A DNA stretch of 14,636 nt from Trichomonas tenax (taxonomy: Eukaryota > Parabasalia > Trichomonadida > Trichomonadidae), in contig JALKBU010001209.1 of the NCBI GenBank assembly GCA_023091735.1, positions 1 through 14,636 of the forward strand, written 5' to 3'. Shown piece after piece: positions 1 through 7,752 of this stretch. A program made the position numbers and the translations under genes. The first letter of the stretch is position 1. Each line of letters opens with the position of its first letter. The notes beneath the pieces are model-generated. The model saw only the letters and a program-made list of their open reading frames with translations. It was not told the DNA's origin and ran no database searches.

Positions 1-171
1 TATACACATATTATATACGAAGCAAGAACATATGTTAACAAAAATATTTGGCGGGAAAATTGTAAAAGTAACAGAAATATCATGGTCAGCAAATACACAA
101 CAGAAGTCATAGCAATACGGGGAAGTAATGCTCCTTGTGGCGTTGTGGCACCAGATACTTGTAGTTTGTGA
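1..171 (+). other. Open frame entering from the left edge; possible 3' end of a gene
   Basis: One reading frame is open from base 1 to a TGA at 169-171, 56 codons without a stop. The end of the frame reads like protein (EVIAIRGSNAPCGVV...CSL). A second + frame starting with ATG at 31 (MLTKIFGGKIVKVTEISW) is also open as far as a TAG near 110, so a frameshift between the two is possible. The minus strand is open over the same bases as well, from about 177 to the edge, with ATGs at 110 and 83 and a hydrophobic product. I recognise no family. It could be the tail of a gene outside the window, a relic, or chance. Confidence 0.2.
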
Positions 172-1081
172 TCATAATTTTAATTTGCAAACAAGCTCAG
201 TCAGTACAAATTAAATCAAAACAAGCTCAGTCACTACAAATCAGATCGAAACAAGCTTGTTTTGATTTAATTTGTCAAAATTGAGCTATCATATCAACCA
301 GTTAGTGTGATCTAAAATCGTCGAGCTACAACTAACAACAAAAAATACAACCATTTTCCTACCATAACTTAGTACTTCGATTGATCATTATATTTTTTAT
401 TTTAATTCAACACAAAAGTCCAAAATTCGGACAATAAATTATTTAAAAATCGCGTAAGCTACCTCACACACCAAGCTTGCTCGTCCAAATCTTTTTCTTT
501 GCAAAAATATCGATTCAATCTCAAAAAATATATCGCTAAGCTATACAATAAACGCGGTGTACAATACCGCATTATCAATGACAATCTGATAAGAGTAGTT
601 TTATTAACTAATACCAAATTATTTTGTACATTTTTTTCTGTTTTTTCTACTTGCTTAAGAATATGAAAACGTATGAATGTAGGTATATGCATATATCAGT
701 ATAGTATTTATGCCAAATTATGATATTTATAAAGATATTAATTCAAGATTGCACGGATTATTGTTGATTTAGCAACTATTTTGCGCGGTTTTGGAACCCT
801 CTATAGAAATAATATGACTTTGGGTTTAGCAATTTTGAGTGTTGTTTTTTTAACTAAAACCCTTCTGATGTTGAATTTTCCATTTTTTGTGGAAAAGTGA
901 CAACGGGCTGTACCGCACCCTTAATCCTAGGTAATATTTGAAAGTCAAAACTAGCCTTGGTCTATATAACAGATATCATATAATGGCCTTTGTAGGCTTA
1001 GATTATTAGTTATGAGTTTCGATATAAGAAATAATATTATTGATTCAAATATGATGATGCGCAATATAAATAATGGATTTA
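172..1081. other. AT-rich intergenic spacer
   Basis: No gene is supported here. Apart from the repeat at 189-275 it holds a copy of the start-proximal motif AAAAGTG at 893-899 (GGAAAAGTGACAACGGG) that is not followed by a convincing reading frame; the next + strand ATG opens only nine codons. A minus-strand frame at 692-459 (77 codons, ATG start) has no recognisable content and lacks the motif. Where the lactonase coding frame ends, its TGA is followed at once by TAAA, which resembles the stop-associated UAAA polyadenylation signal described in trichomonads. Confidence 0.5.
189..275. repeat. Tandem 30-bp repeat with a 22-bp inverted arm
   Basis: Two 30-bp direct copies lie at 189-218 and 219-248, both beginning AAACAAGCTCAGTCA. 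A third partial copy starts at 249 and turns into an inverted copy. The segment 206-227 (ACAAATTAAATC...AAGCT) is exactly complementary to 254-275, giving a perfect 22-bp inverted repeat with a 26-nt loop. The junction at 249-262 is itself the palindrome AAACAAGCTTGTTT. It may be a small foldback element or a replication-slippage product. It lies in no gene I can support. Confidence 0.75.
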
Positions 1082-2097
1082 TCATTCAATAAACTGGATA
1101 CATACAGGCTTTGACAACTTGATCTCGTCTTGTTTGGAAATTAATCCAGTTTCAAAGTCTCTCTTGTAAATCTCGATGGCATTGCTGTCTCTGCATGTTA
1201 CAAGAATGTATTTTCCGTTCGGAGTGATGTTAAACATTCTTGGATGAACTCCCGTTAATTGATAACCTTTATCTTCAAGTAATCCATCGCCATTGATCTT
1301 GAAAATGGCAATTCCATCTTCTTTGAGTCTGTTGCTCGAGTAAAGGAACTTTCCATCTGGAGATATGTGAATATCAGCAGAACCGCGTGCGTGAACTTTG
1401 TCAGCGAGGATGGATTGGATCTTTGTAAAGGTATTATTTTCGTTCTTGAATGTATAGATCATTCCATTGAGCTCATTTATCAAATACATAAACTTGCCAT
1501 CGCGTGAGAAAGCAGAATGACGTGGTCCAGACTCTGGCTCGACAGAAATGTCTTCATATGTCTCTGATAGGAATGGCAACGTTGTATTTACCTTGAATTT
1601 GTGAATTTTATCAGATCCTAAGTCATTAACGAGTAAATATTGTCTATCTGGGGTGAAATAGACGTGATGCGCATGTGTCATCTCTTGCCTTGTCTTATCT
1701 GGTCCTGAACCTTCAAATTTGGTGTTCTGTGATGCTTCTTTCAAACCTCCGTTTTCGTCAAGTGGAAAGACAGTTATACTACCACTGGAGTAATTTGCTG
1801 TGACAACGAAACCTTTACCGAGAACGAGGTGGCATGGATCCATTCCGTGTGTGAGTTTATTATTTTGAACTTTCCGTACTCTTTGTCAAATTCGAGCGCA
1901 ATTAGAGCGGCATTATCATTGTGAAGCTCACTAACTGCGTACACTCTGTCATTTGTCTCATTCAATAAAACATATGAAGGATTTTGTGCGCCAACAGACC
2001 CCAAAAGTTCATATTTGCCTGTGTCCTGGTCGAATTTCATCGAGTAGATTCCTTTGCTGTCTCCATCGGTGTAAGTTCCAACAACACAGGTAAGCAT
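1082..2097 (-). pseudogene. 6-phosphogluconolactonase / lactonase-family beta-propeller, broken by one frameshift
   Basis: This belongs to the lactonase family of seven-bladed beta-propellers (Pfam PF10282; bacterial Pgl and fungal muconate-lactonizing enzymes), which hydrolyse or form sugar and organic-acid lactones, for example 6-phosphogluconolactone in the pentose phosphate route. The first frame starts at ATG 2097 with VGTYTDGDSKGIYSMKFD, NPSYVLL and VYAVSE, the usual family N-terminus. The second frame ends at the TGA at 1082 and carries DPCHL, VVTANYSSGSITVFPLDENG, THAHHVYFTPDRQYLLVNDL, GPRHSAF, LINEL and RGSADIHISPDGKFLYSSNR. The His, Arg, Glu and Arg positions proposed as catalytic in the fungal relatives appear to be kept. 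The frames are out of register near 1844-1850, where CAC and GGA are separated by two bases instead of three, so one base appears to be missing. Together they give about 340 residues, normal for the family. It is either a very recent pseudogene or an assembly error. The family is mainly bacterial, so lateral transfer is plausible but unproven. Confidence 0.85.
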
Positions 2098-2098
2098 T

Positions 2099-2139
2099 TG
2101 TCACTTTTGCGATCATTGTTATCCTGTCACTTTTACGAT
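2099..2139 (-). promoter_or_regulatory. Duplicated AAAAGTGACA element before the lactonase start
   Basis: On the minus strand, two 15-nt copies (ATCGYAAAAGTGACA; 14 of 15 bases identical) occupy 2139-2125 and 2113-2099, 26 nt apart. The cores AAAAGTG end 30 and 4 nt before the ATG at 2097. Trichomonad mRNAs have very short 5' leaders, so this is where core promoter elements are expected. The same core precedes the lectin, Myb and ankyrin genes here. Function is inferred from position and recurrence only. Confidence 0.45.
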
Positions 2140-2530
2140 GTAAACTATTGCTTTATCACACCAAACTCGATTATAGGCCTTCTAAATATACCACGGCTTT
2201 TTAGCCTTTCAAATGTATTCAATATATAGATTATCGTATGATATATATCGAAAATATAATTTCAACAAATTAATTCGATAGTAATTGTTGCTTGAATAAG
2301 TTAATCTGATTCCAATTGAAAATTTTTATTTAAGTAAATGTCAACAATCAATGTTGCCATAAAAACTATTTTGATGAAATTTATTTTTCCAAGTAATTTA
2401 GTGTTTTAAGAGCTTTTGATATATTGAATTTCATTTCTAGCATGTGTATAATATTATTTAATTATTGTTAGGTTGGAATACCATGTTTTTTGATTTGGAA
2501 AATGAGTTTGAAGCAAATTTAAGGGTAGAA
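2140..2530. other. Divergent intergenic spacer between lactonase and lectin
   Basis: This AT-rich spacer lies between two divergently transcribed genes. A plus-strand frame overlaps its left part (1984-2229) but is the antisense of the lactonase 5' end extended by chance, and I do not accept it as a gene. I see no RNA gene, long repeat or mobile element. Confidence 0.5.
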
Positions 2531-2537
2531 AAAAGTG
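2531..2537 (+). promoter_or_regulatory. AAAAGTG start-proximal element of the lectin gene
   Basis: GAAAAAAGTGCAATAACCC lies just upstream of the lectin start, with the AAAAGTG core 25 nt before the ATG at 2563. It has the same core, orientation and spacing range as the elements before the Myb and ankyrin genes. A promoter role is inferred. Confidence 0.4.
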
Positions 2538-2562
2538 CAATAACCCTAAAAAATAAAAATCG

Positions 2563-3798
2563 ATGCTAACTTCGTTATTTTTCATTCTCACCTTTGAAGA
2601 GTCCAATGCTGACCTTAAAGCGCCCTTTTTCTCAGATTTGAGGGAAAGGCTTCAAGGGTGGCGCTATTACGCAGACACTGTCGTTTCGAATGACGAAATT
2701 ACATTAGTTCTAGCTAAACCAAACCAAGTAGGTATCTTAGGATCTGAAGTTAGATTCCCAGAATCTAGTTTTAATGCTAGTTACGTTTTTAAGTTCCCAT
2801 ATCCAGATAGAAAAATTGGATTTGCGTTATGGTACATTGATGCTGATAATTTCTATGAAGATTTATACGGTGGACCAGGAGTGTTCCAAGGACTTGCTTT
2901 ATTCGGAAGTATTTTCGATACTGATAGAAAACTTTCATTATCTTTAATAGAAAGTGACTTCAATGAGAAAATTGATGAAGAAAAACTCAAATCTCGAACT
3001 GATTATACATTAACACTCGCAGAAAATAATACAGTAAGATTAAATTTAACATTCTCAAATAATTCTGTGACGTTGCTTGCTTCTAACGATGGTTCTGTCG
3101 AAAATCTCGTTCACGTTCGTGATTATCAAATCAAAATCAACTTAACAGAAAATGTTATGTTAATTACTGGATCAAATACTATAACAGGTGGACAAGTGAA
3201 TGTTGTTGGCGTTGAATTCGCGTTAAATACTACTTATTTGAGGGATTACGTTTTTAAGAGATATGAAAGTGTAAGAATCAAAGCTAACATCAATTCCACA
3301 CAGGCACTTAAGAACAAAAAGTTTAATAAAACGGTTGCTGAGTTAGTAAAGCTTACAAACAACATTCCAACATCACAAACAATTAATGACTTTTTAGATG
3401 TTGTAGATGAAGTAAACAACGTCACCTCTGATGTTGCCAAGTACAAAGACCTCGCAGAACTCGTCAGAACAACGATGATACCTGCGATCTCAAAATTGCA
3501 GCGAAGGACATCGAAGATATACGATCGTATATCGAACCTCACTAAGATAGTCAGTGCCACGATGGCATATACACATGAAATTATGTCTACTTTCAACAAC
3601 ACAATATCTCATAATGCACAAAAGTTCAACAAGACCATTGACATTCTAGGCAACGACCTATTTGTTCAAGCTGACCAAGATTCTCAAGGAATTAAGATGC
3701 CAACAACGAGACGCCAGAAAGCTGTCATGATCATCTCATTCATCGAGATCATGGCCTTATTTGTTTATATTCTTATTACCACCTTCAAGAAGCACTGA
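2563..3798 (+). CDS. L-type lectin-like ER-Golgi cargo receptor (ERGIC-53/Emp47-like), type I membrane protein
   Basis: 411 residues. A short hydrophobic leader (about residues 1-16) precedes an L-type lectin-like domain (about 18-225), with FWY-type core strands at GFALWYIDADNFYEDLYGG (86-104), GVFQGLALFGSIFDTD (106-121) and TITGGQVNVVGVEF near its end. A polar, probably helical stalk (about 235-385) leads to a single membrane segment at 387-408 and a three-residue tail KKH. That is the ERGIC-53 plan: a lumenal lectin, an oligomerising stalk, a membrane anchor and a lysine tail for recycling. Relatives carry glycoproteins from ER to Golgi. Eleven Asn-X-Ser/Thr sequons fit a lumenal location. 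Oddities: the Asp of the family's DG-x-A-x-W sugar-binding loop is Ile here (KIGFALWY), and the lysines sit at -3/-2 rather than the canonical -4/-3. The start is the first ATG after an in-frame TAA just upstream. The family is clear by pattern, but sugar binding is doubtful. Confidence 0.75.
   Translation: MLTSLFFILTFEESNADLKAPFFSDLRERLQGWRYYADTVVSNDEITLVLAKPNQVGILGSEVRFPESSFNASYVFKFPYPDRKIGFALWYIDADNFYEDLYGGPGVFQGLALFGSIFDTDRKLSLSLIESDFNEKIDEEKLKSRTDYTLTLAENNTVRLNLTFSNNSVTLLASNDGSVENLVHVRDYQIKINLTENVMLITGSNTITGGQVNVVGVEFALNTTYLRDYVFKRYESVRIKANINSTQALKNKKFNKTVAELVKLTNNIPTSQTINDFLDVVDEVNNVTSDVAKYKDLAELVRTTMIPAISKLQRRTSKIYDRISNLTKIVSATMAYTHEIMSTFNNTISHNAQKFNKTIDILGNDLFVQADQDSQGIKMPTTRRQKAVMIISFIEIMALFVYILITTFKKH
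3516..3533. repeat. 18-bp perfect palindrome inside the lectin gene
   Basis: GATATACGATCGTATATC is identical to its reverse complement. It encodes part of the helical stalk (IYDRIS), so it may be a coding coincidence. Confidence 0.6.
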
Positions 3799-3973
3799 TT
3801 TCTTTATATCTAGGCTGATTAGTCCCTGTTGTATTGTAAAATAAATCTTTCATTGCGATAAATTGATTCTCTGTATGATAAACAGCACAGACCATGCATA
3901 GCCATGAATGTACGGTTGTTCATTTGAGTTATCAGATTTATTTTATTTTGAAGAAAATTTAAAAAATAATGAT

Positions 3974-4222
3974 ATGCCCTTTTCCCAGCAAATTAATATT
4001 AGACATGAAAATAGCTTCACAGTAAAAGAATATCCACAGTTGTTTATAAAACAAATTAATCGAATTCTATTTTCAGCGTTTTAAGCCAAAAATCTCAGCA
4101 AACAATCACCTGTGCACTGCCTCGATGCTGATATTCGCTTGGCTAATCGTAAACCTTTAATCATCTCAGGAGATAAATTTTCTGTTAAATCTGATGATCT
4201 GCCCAAAATAAAAAAGCTCTAG
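3974..4222 (+). pseudogene. Unrecognised short gene relic interrupted by one TAA
   Basis: A single frame from ATG 3974 to TAG 4220-4222 (83 codons) has only one internal stop, TAA at 4082-4084. The parts are MPFSQQINIRHENSFTVKEY... before it and AKNLSKQSPVHCLDADIRLA...KIKKL after it. In AT-rich spacer a stop is expected about every ten to twelve codons, so this run with a balanced amino-acid mix suggests decayed coding sequence. No family is recognised. There is no AAAAGTG element just upstream, which fits a dead copy. A chance open frame remains possible. Confidence 0.35.
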
Positions 4223-4254
4223 AATCGATAAAAAACCACATTTAATATCATTTC

Positions 4255-4592
4255 AAACTGTCAAAAAATGATTAAAAATAAACGTGATGCTGAGTTTTGA
4301 TTCAAAATTGCTTAAATGAAATTTATGCATAGAGAAAATTAATGTGGCCTCAGAATGTCACAGATCATGTTGAAATAATTTTCTTTGAACTCAAACTTTT
4401 TGTATCTCTTCAAAATATCGATTTAAAATCTTATATATAGCTAAATTTTAAAAAATGAATCAAATGTATTTTTTAAACTGTCAAAAATCAATTAAACTTG
4501 ATGCGCTTAATTACACTGCATCAAACAAATTGATAGAATGTGTTTATATGCAGAGAGGGATTCACAGATAGTAATGAAATAATTTTTGCTAA
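4255..4592 (+). repeat. Diverged direct duplication
   Basis: Segments at about 4255-4385 and 4475-4592 share an ordered series of blocks: AAACTGTCAAAAA (4255 and 4475), then TTATGCA/TATGCAGAGAG-like text, then TCACAGAT (4358 and 4562), then TGAAATAATTTT. Spacing between blocks differs by some 15 nt, so indels are present. The second copy holds a short open frame (MYFLNCQKSIKLDALNYTAS...GIHR) and the first copy is full of stops. It may be remnants of two tandem paralogous coding segments. Confidence 0.4.
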
Positions 4593-4863
4593 TCTTTAAA
4601 TTTATTTTTTATCGTAATTCAATTCACATTTTTTTCTGTTGGCAGGTAACTTTATTTTTCAAATGTTTTTTTAATCGACATCTATTCTTAGGCAATATTC
4701 ATTTTGTCTTCTGATGCCTTCTTCACAATTGTTTAACAGCCCTCTCAATTCGTTAAAATTGGTTTTGCATTGATTTAATATAAGGAATAATTTCTTGATG
4801 AAAATAATTTTAAGAGAATTTTGTGATAAAACAATATAATAAAAGCAACAACCTGATCCGCCG

Positions 4864-4870
4864 AAAAGTG
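4864..4870 (+). promoter_or_regulatory. AAAAGTG start-proximal element of the Myb gene
   Basis: CCGAAAAGTGGACTTTGACA precedes the Myb start, with the AAAAGTG core 27 nt before the ATG at 4898. It matches the elements before the lectin, lactonase and ankyrin genes. If transcription starts near the TTTCAAAAAT that follows, the leader would be only about ten nucleotides. The role is inferred. Confidence 0.4.
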
Positions 4871-4897
4871 GACTTTGACAACTTTTATTTCAAAAAT

Positions 4898-5377
4898 ATG
4901 TTTACCAGCAACACCGTGCAGCAGCAGAAGCATTTCAAGCACAAGTGGACTGACGAGGAGGATATGAGGCTTGTAAACGCAGTCAAACAGTGCGGCACAA
5001 ACAATTGGGTTATTGTTTCCCAATTTGTGCAAGGAAGGACAGGAAAGCAGTGTCGCGAGAGATGGACAGGACACACATGTCCAACAATCAACAAGGACTC
5101 ATGGATACCAGAGGAAGACCTCCTTTTGTTACAATACCAAAAAGTTTTTGGTAATAAATGGGCTATAATATCGCAATATATTCCTAACAGATCTCCAATA
5201 ATGATCAAAAACAGATGGAATTGGTTCTTGAGGAACAAAGGCTGCTTCGAAACACCAAAAGAAGAAAAGCCAAAGATTAAGCTCGACCCAATCGTCATAA
5301 ACGATGATATTGTGTTCGGAGATGGCTTCGAACAGTTTAGAATGAAGCTTATTTCTATGGAGCCACTGCTTATTTGA
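4898..5377 (+). CDS. Two-repeat (R2R3-type) Myb DNA-binding protein
   Basis: 159 residues. Two Myb repeats fill the middle: W17-W37-W56 (KWTDEEDMRLVNAVKQCG...RTGKQCRERW) and W69-W88-W107 (SWIPEEDLLLLQYQKVFG...MIKNRWNWFLR), each with the regularly spaced tryptophans of a helix-turn-helix repeat. Recognition helices GKQCRERW and PIMIKNRW are typical. The short lysine-rich tail (EEKPKIK) could aid nuclear entry. The protein should be a nuclear transcription regulator. Trichomonads have many such small Myb proteins, and some (Myb1-3 of T. vaginalis) control the ap65-1 gene; which paralogue this is cannot be said. The frame is open upstream to a GTG at 4823, but 4898 is the first ATG, lies properly downstream of the AAAAGTG element and leaves both repeats whole. 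Confidence 0.92.
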   Translation: MFTSNTVQQQKHFKHKWTDEEDMRLVNAVKQCGTNNWVIVSQFVQGRTGKQCRERWTGHTCPTINKDSWIPEEDLLLLQYQKVFGNKWAIISQYIPNRSPIMIKNRWNWFLRNKGCFETPKEEKPKIKLDPIVINDDIVFGDGFEQFRMKLISMEPLLI

Positions 5378-6226
5378 AGCAATATAAGCAAATTTTGATG
5401 TATTGTAATTATAGCGTAAATATCCTTATTAAACAATTTCTTTCGACACAACTATATCACGATTTTAGTTAGAAGGCGTAATCTCTGTTATCTGTCGGTT
5501 TGCCAAATTTGCTCTTTCTCTACAATTTTTTAAATTCCATGATTCTTTGACTCTATGTGGAATATAATGGTGAAATCCACGTGAAATAAGCATTATTTGA
5601 TTTTAATGAAATTAGGGTTTGATAAAATTATTGAGGGGCGTTTCACTTAAAATATTTGGAGATAGAAAATCAACAATGTCACTTTTCGGCCTAATTGGGT
5701 CTGCGATTTTAGCGAATTGGCCCATTTTTGCCAATTCACTCATCCATAAAACAACGAAAAATAATGATTTTTAATTTTTCATTTTTTCCTCGAAGGAATG
5801 CTTAGCATCATATCATACATTGATATGTGATAATCACCAACCAAATATAGATATTTTGCATATTTGTCTATATATCGTTATTTCATGGACTTTGAGTGAA
5901 CCATGAAGTTCAACAGTAGCACGTTATTTAACACTTAATGTTTAAATTATAATTATATTATATAATTCGACTATAATTTTGGTGTATTATTCATAATCTG
6001 AAATGAATAGCATAGGTAAAGAAAATAATATACATTAATCGAGGAATTTTCGAGAAAAAGTATTTTTAAGTTTTCCAAATTAAATCGACTTTATCTCTTT
6101 ATGTAGTGACATTTACTACTTCGTTGAAACGTTATATAAGTCTAGCTTTTCGTTTTCTATCTAATAATTGTAATTATTTCGGATTTGCTTCGTTTTTTGT
6201 AAATTCATTTAATTCCATTTCGATAA
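5378..6226. other. Intergenic spacer, Myb gene to decayed gene
   Basis: AT-rich DNA with no supported intact gene. It contains a minus-strand coding-like relic (5465-5740), a CACTTTT match at 5680-5686, a small hairpin with 8-bp arms (GAATTGGC at 5715-5722, GCCAATTC at 5731-5738) and AT-palindromic text around 5945-5970. A plus-strand frame without ATG at 6106-6294 shows no recognisable content. Confidence 0.45.
5465..5740 (-). pseudogene. Unrecognised minus-strand coding-like relic with in-frame stops
   Basis: Read on the minus strand in one frame, 5740-5615 is open (VNWQKWANSLKSQ...LNNFIKP), then come stops at 5614-5612 and 5605-5603, then ATG 5593 opens 42 more codons to TAA at 5467-5465 (MLISRGFHHYIPHRV...EITPSN). 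That is about 90 codons with two close stops. The composition looks protein-like, but no family is recognised. The AAAAGTG match at 5686-5680 lies inside this frame, so it need not be regulatory. Confidence 0.25.
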
Positions 6227-7752
6227 ATTTCAGATATTTCTTATGCTCATGCGTACATCTTAGCATCTACTTCAGCAGCATATCACACCCATAAGGTCAG
6301 AGCATGGTGTTGTTGGTGAGCAGCTCAACTCAAAAATGATGAATTGTCCTTTGAGACTTATTATACGTGCTATACACACATTTCATATATCATTTATATC
6401 ATAGCATCAAAATTGTGATGAACATGGCACATGAGCTATATCCGCATGTATCACGGCTTCTTTCCTCATATCATCAATACACAGAAATATATGCTTCATA
6501 ACCTTATCAAAAAATTCGATATTTTGTATCTTAAAAACTTTGCAGGACTTTTGCCTCAAAGTCAATGCACAGATCAATTATCATTTGCTTGATAACATAT
6601 TAGTCTTGTAGTGAAATTGTTCAACACCTTGTTAATATCATGCCATTTTGCTCAAACAAGCCAAGCTAGAGCTGAAAACAATAGTAGCGAATCCCATTGA
6701 ACACGGTGAAAGCAATAAACTTGATGTATATTTTAAAAGCAAACATGAAGTTATTCTCGTTTAAACTACACCACAAGCTGAAACATTGCATATATACATA
6801 GACCATATTGTAAATTACTCTGATGTGTTCCTATTAGAAATATTTCTCACAAAACGAAACATTCAGGAAAAATCATGTGATGTCAGTTTTGACAATGTAA
6901 ACTTTCGAAGTCAAATTTTAAAATTTTGACTAGCAATGGACTTATTGATTGAAGAAAGATTAAACAGCATCAAAACACGAACAGTGAACGTCACTGAAAT
7001 ACTAAATCTGGCCTTTCTCCAAGAGATGGAGAAAGATGGCGAAATCTCAGATGATTTTATCGAAATCCTTCAAGATGTTGAAAAAGAATTACTCAATGAA
7101 ATATTGATTTTAAGGCATTACAGCTAAGATAGCTTTGAAAGGAATTTAGACAAGTTTGAATATTTTTATGCATCGGAACAATTTTGGATGTTCATAATCA
7201 ACATCATTCAAGAGTTGAATACGAAGGCACCTTCGCAATTACAGTTAGTCAAGGAATTGCTGAAAAAAATTGAAAACTCAGAAATGGAGATGTTTTGAAG
7301 AAAATATATTAAATCTACTGCAAAACTGTATGGAGTTCTTATTGAAAAACTTTCACTCGCATACTAATTTCCAAATTTTCCTTCTAGATTTTGTGAATTC
7401 TGAAAATAAAGACTTAGAATTAAAGAAATCAGATATAAAGAATTACATAGTACCAGACATATCAAATGTATCGGTAAATGAACTTTATTTCCTAGAAAAC
7501 GTCGATGTTATAAAAAACAATGAATTGATCACATATCTCAGTGAAAACGCATCAGAATATATCAACATAATGCTGAACTTTCCTCTAACAATAGCAAGAG
7601 CGATATCATTACTATTTAAAAAGCATCAAGGAAATTATGTGATTGATCCCAAAGTGATGTCTGAAAACTTAAGCATAATAAATGGACCTAAAAAGATGTA
7701 CAAAGTTTTCCTGGCAAATGCAAAGATGAGGATACCTAAAAAAGCCACCTAA
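6227..7752 (+). pseudogene. Long decayed protein-coding gene with several stops and frameshifts
   Basis: Coding-like text runs almost continuously on the plus strand but moves between frames. The segments are: 6227-6415 (one TGA at 6317; ISDISYAHAYILASTSAAYH, AAQLKNDELSFETYYTCYT); 6355-6498 in another frame (IKIVMNMAHELYPHVSRLLS); 6491-6589 (MLHNLIKKFDILYLKNFAGL); 6636-7295 in one frame with stops only at 6762, 6927 and 7125 (about 217 codons; LELKTIVANPIEHGES, LHIYIDHIVNYSDVFLLEIF, MDLLIEERLNS, FWMFIINIIQELN); and, after a slip in the TTTT run at 7293-7296, 7297-7752 (EENILNLLQNCMEFLLKN ... MRIPKKAT, stop TAA). The two longest stop-free pieces (6936-7127 and 7297-7752) would be called as small genes, but they are fragments of one unit of roughly 500 residues. 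The text is rich in Leu, Ile, Asn, Glu and Lys and is probably helical. I recognise no family and see no start or promoter motif. Confidence 0.6.

Larger units (their letters stand above)
3799..4863. other. Intergenic spacer with gene relics
   Basis: About 1.1 kb of AT-rich DNA between two plus-strand genes. AATAAATC about 40 nt after the lectin stop could serve 3' end formation. The spacer contains an interrupted reading frame (3974-4222) and a diverged direct duplication (4255-4592), listed separately. I see no RNA gene or intact mobile element. Confidence 0.5.

Noticed and set aside
459..692. Minus-strand 77-codon frame with ATG
   Set aside because: It lies in AT-rich spacer with no motif upstream and no recognisable family. 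A relic is possible but I cannot support it.
1984..2229. Plus-strand 81-codon frame over the lactonase 5' end
   Set aside because: It is antisense to the lactonase, extended into spacer, and its product is not protein-like.
3246..3602. Minus-strand 118-codon hydrophobic frame inside the lectin gene
   Set aside because: It is antisense to the lectin stalk, with no start-proximal motif and no recognisable content.
4823..4897. Upstream GTG as the Myb start
   Set aside because: Non-ATG starts are not expected in this kind of genome, and the ATG at 4898 follows the start-proximal element and leaves both Myb repeats complete.
4775..5451. Two minus-strand frames over the Myb gene
   Set aside because: They are antisense to a clear Myb coding sequence and lack family features.
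6936..7127. Independent 63-residue gene starting at ATG 6936
   Set aside because: The same frame is coding-like both before the upstream TGA and after the downstream TAA, so this is a piece of a larger decayed gene.
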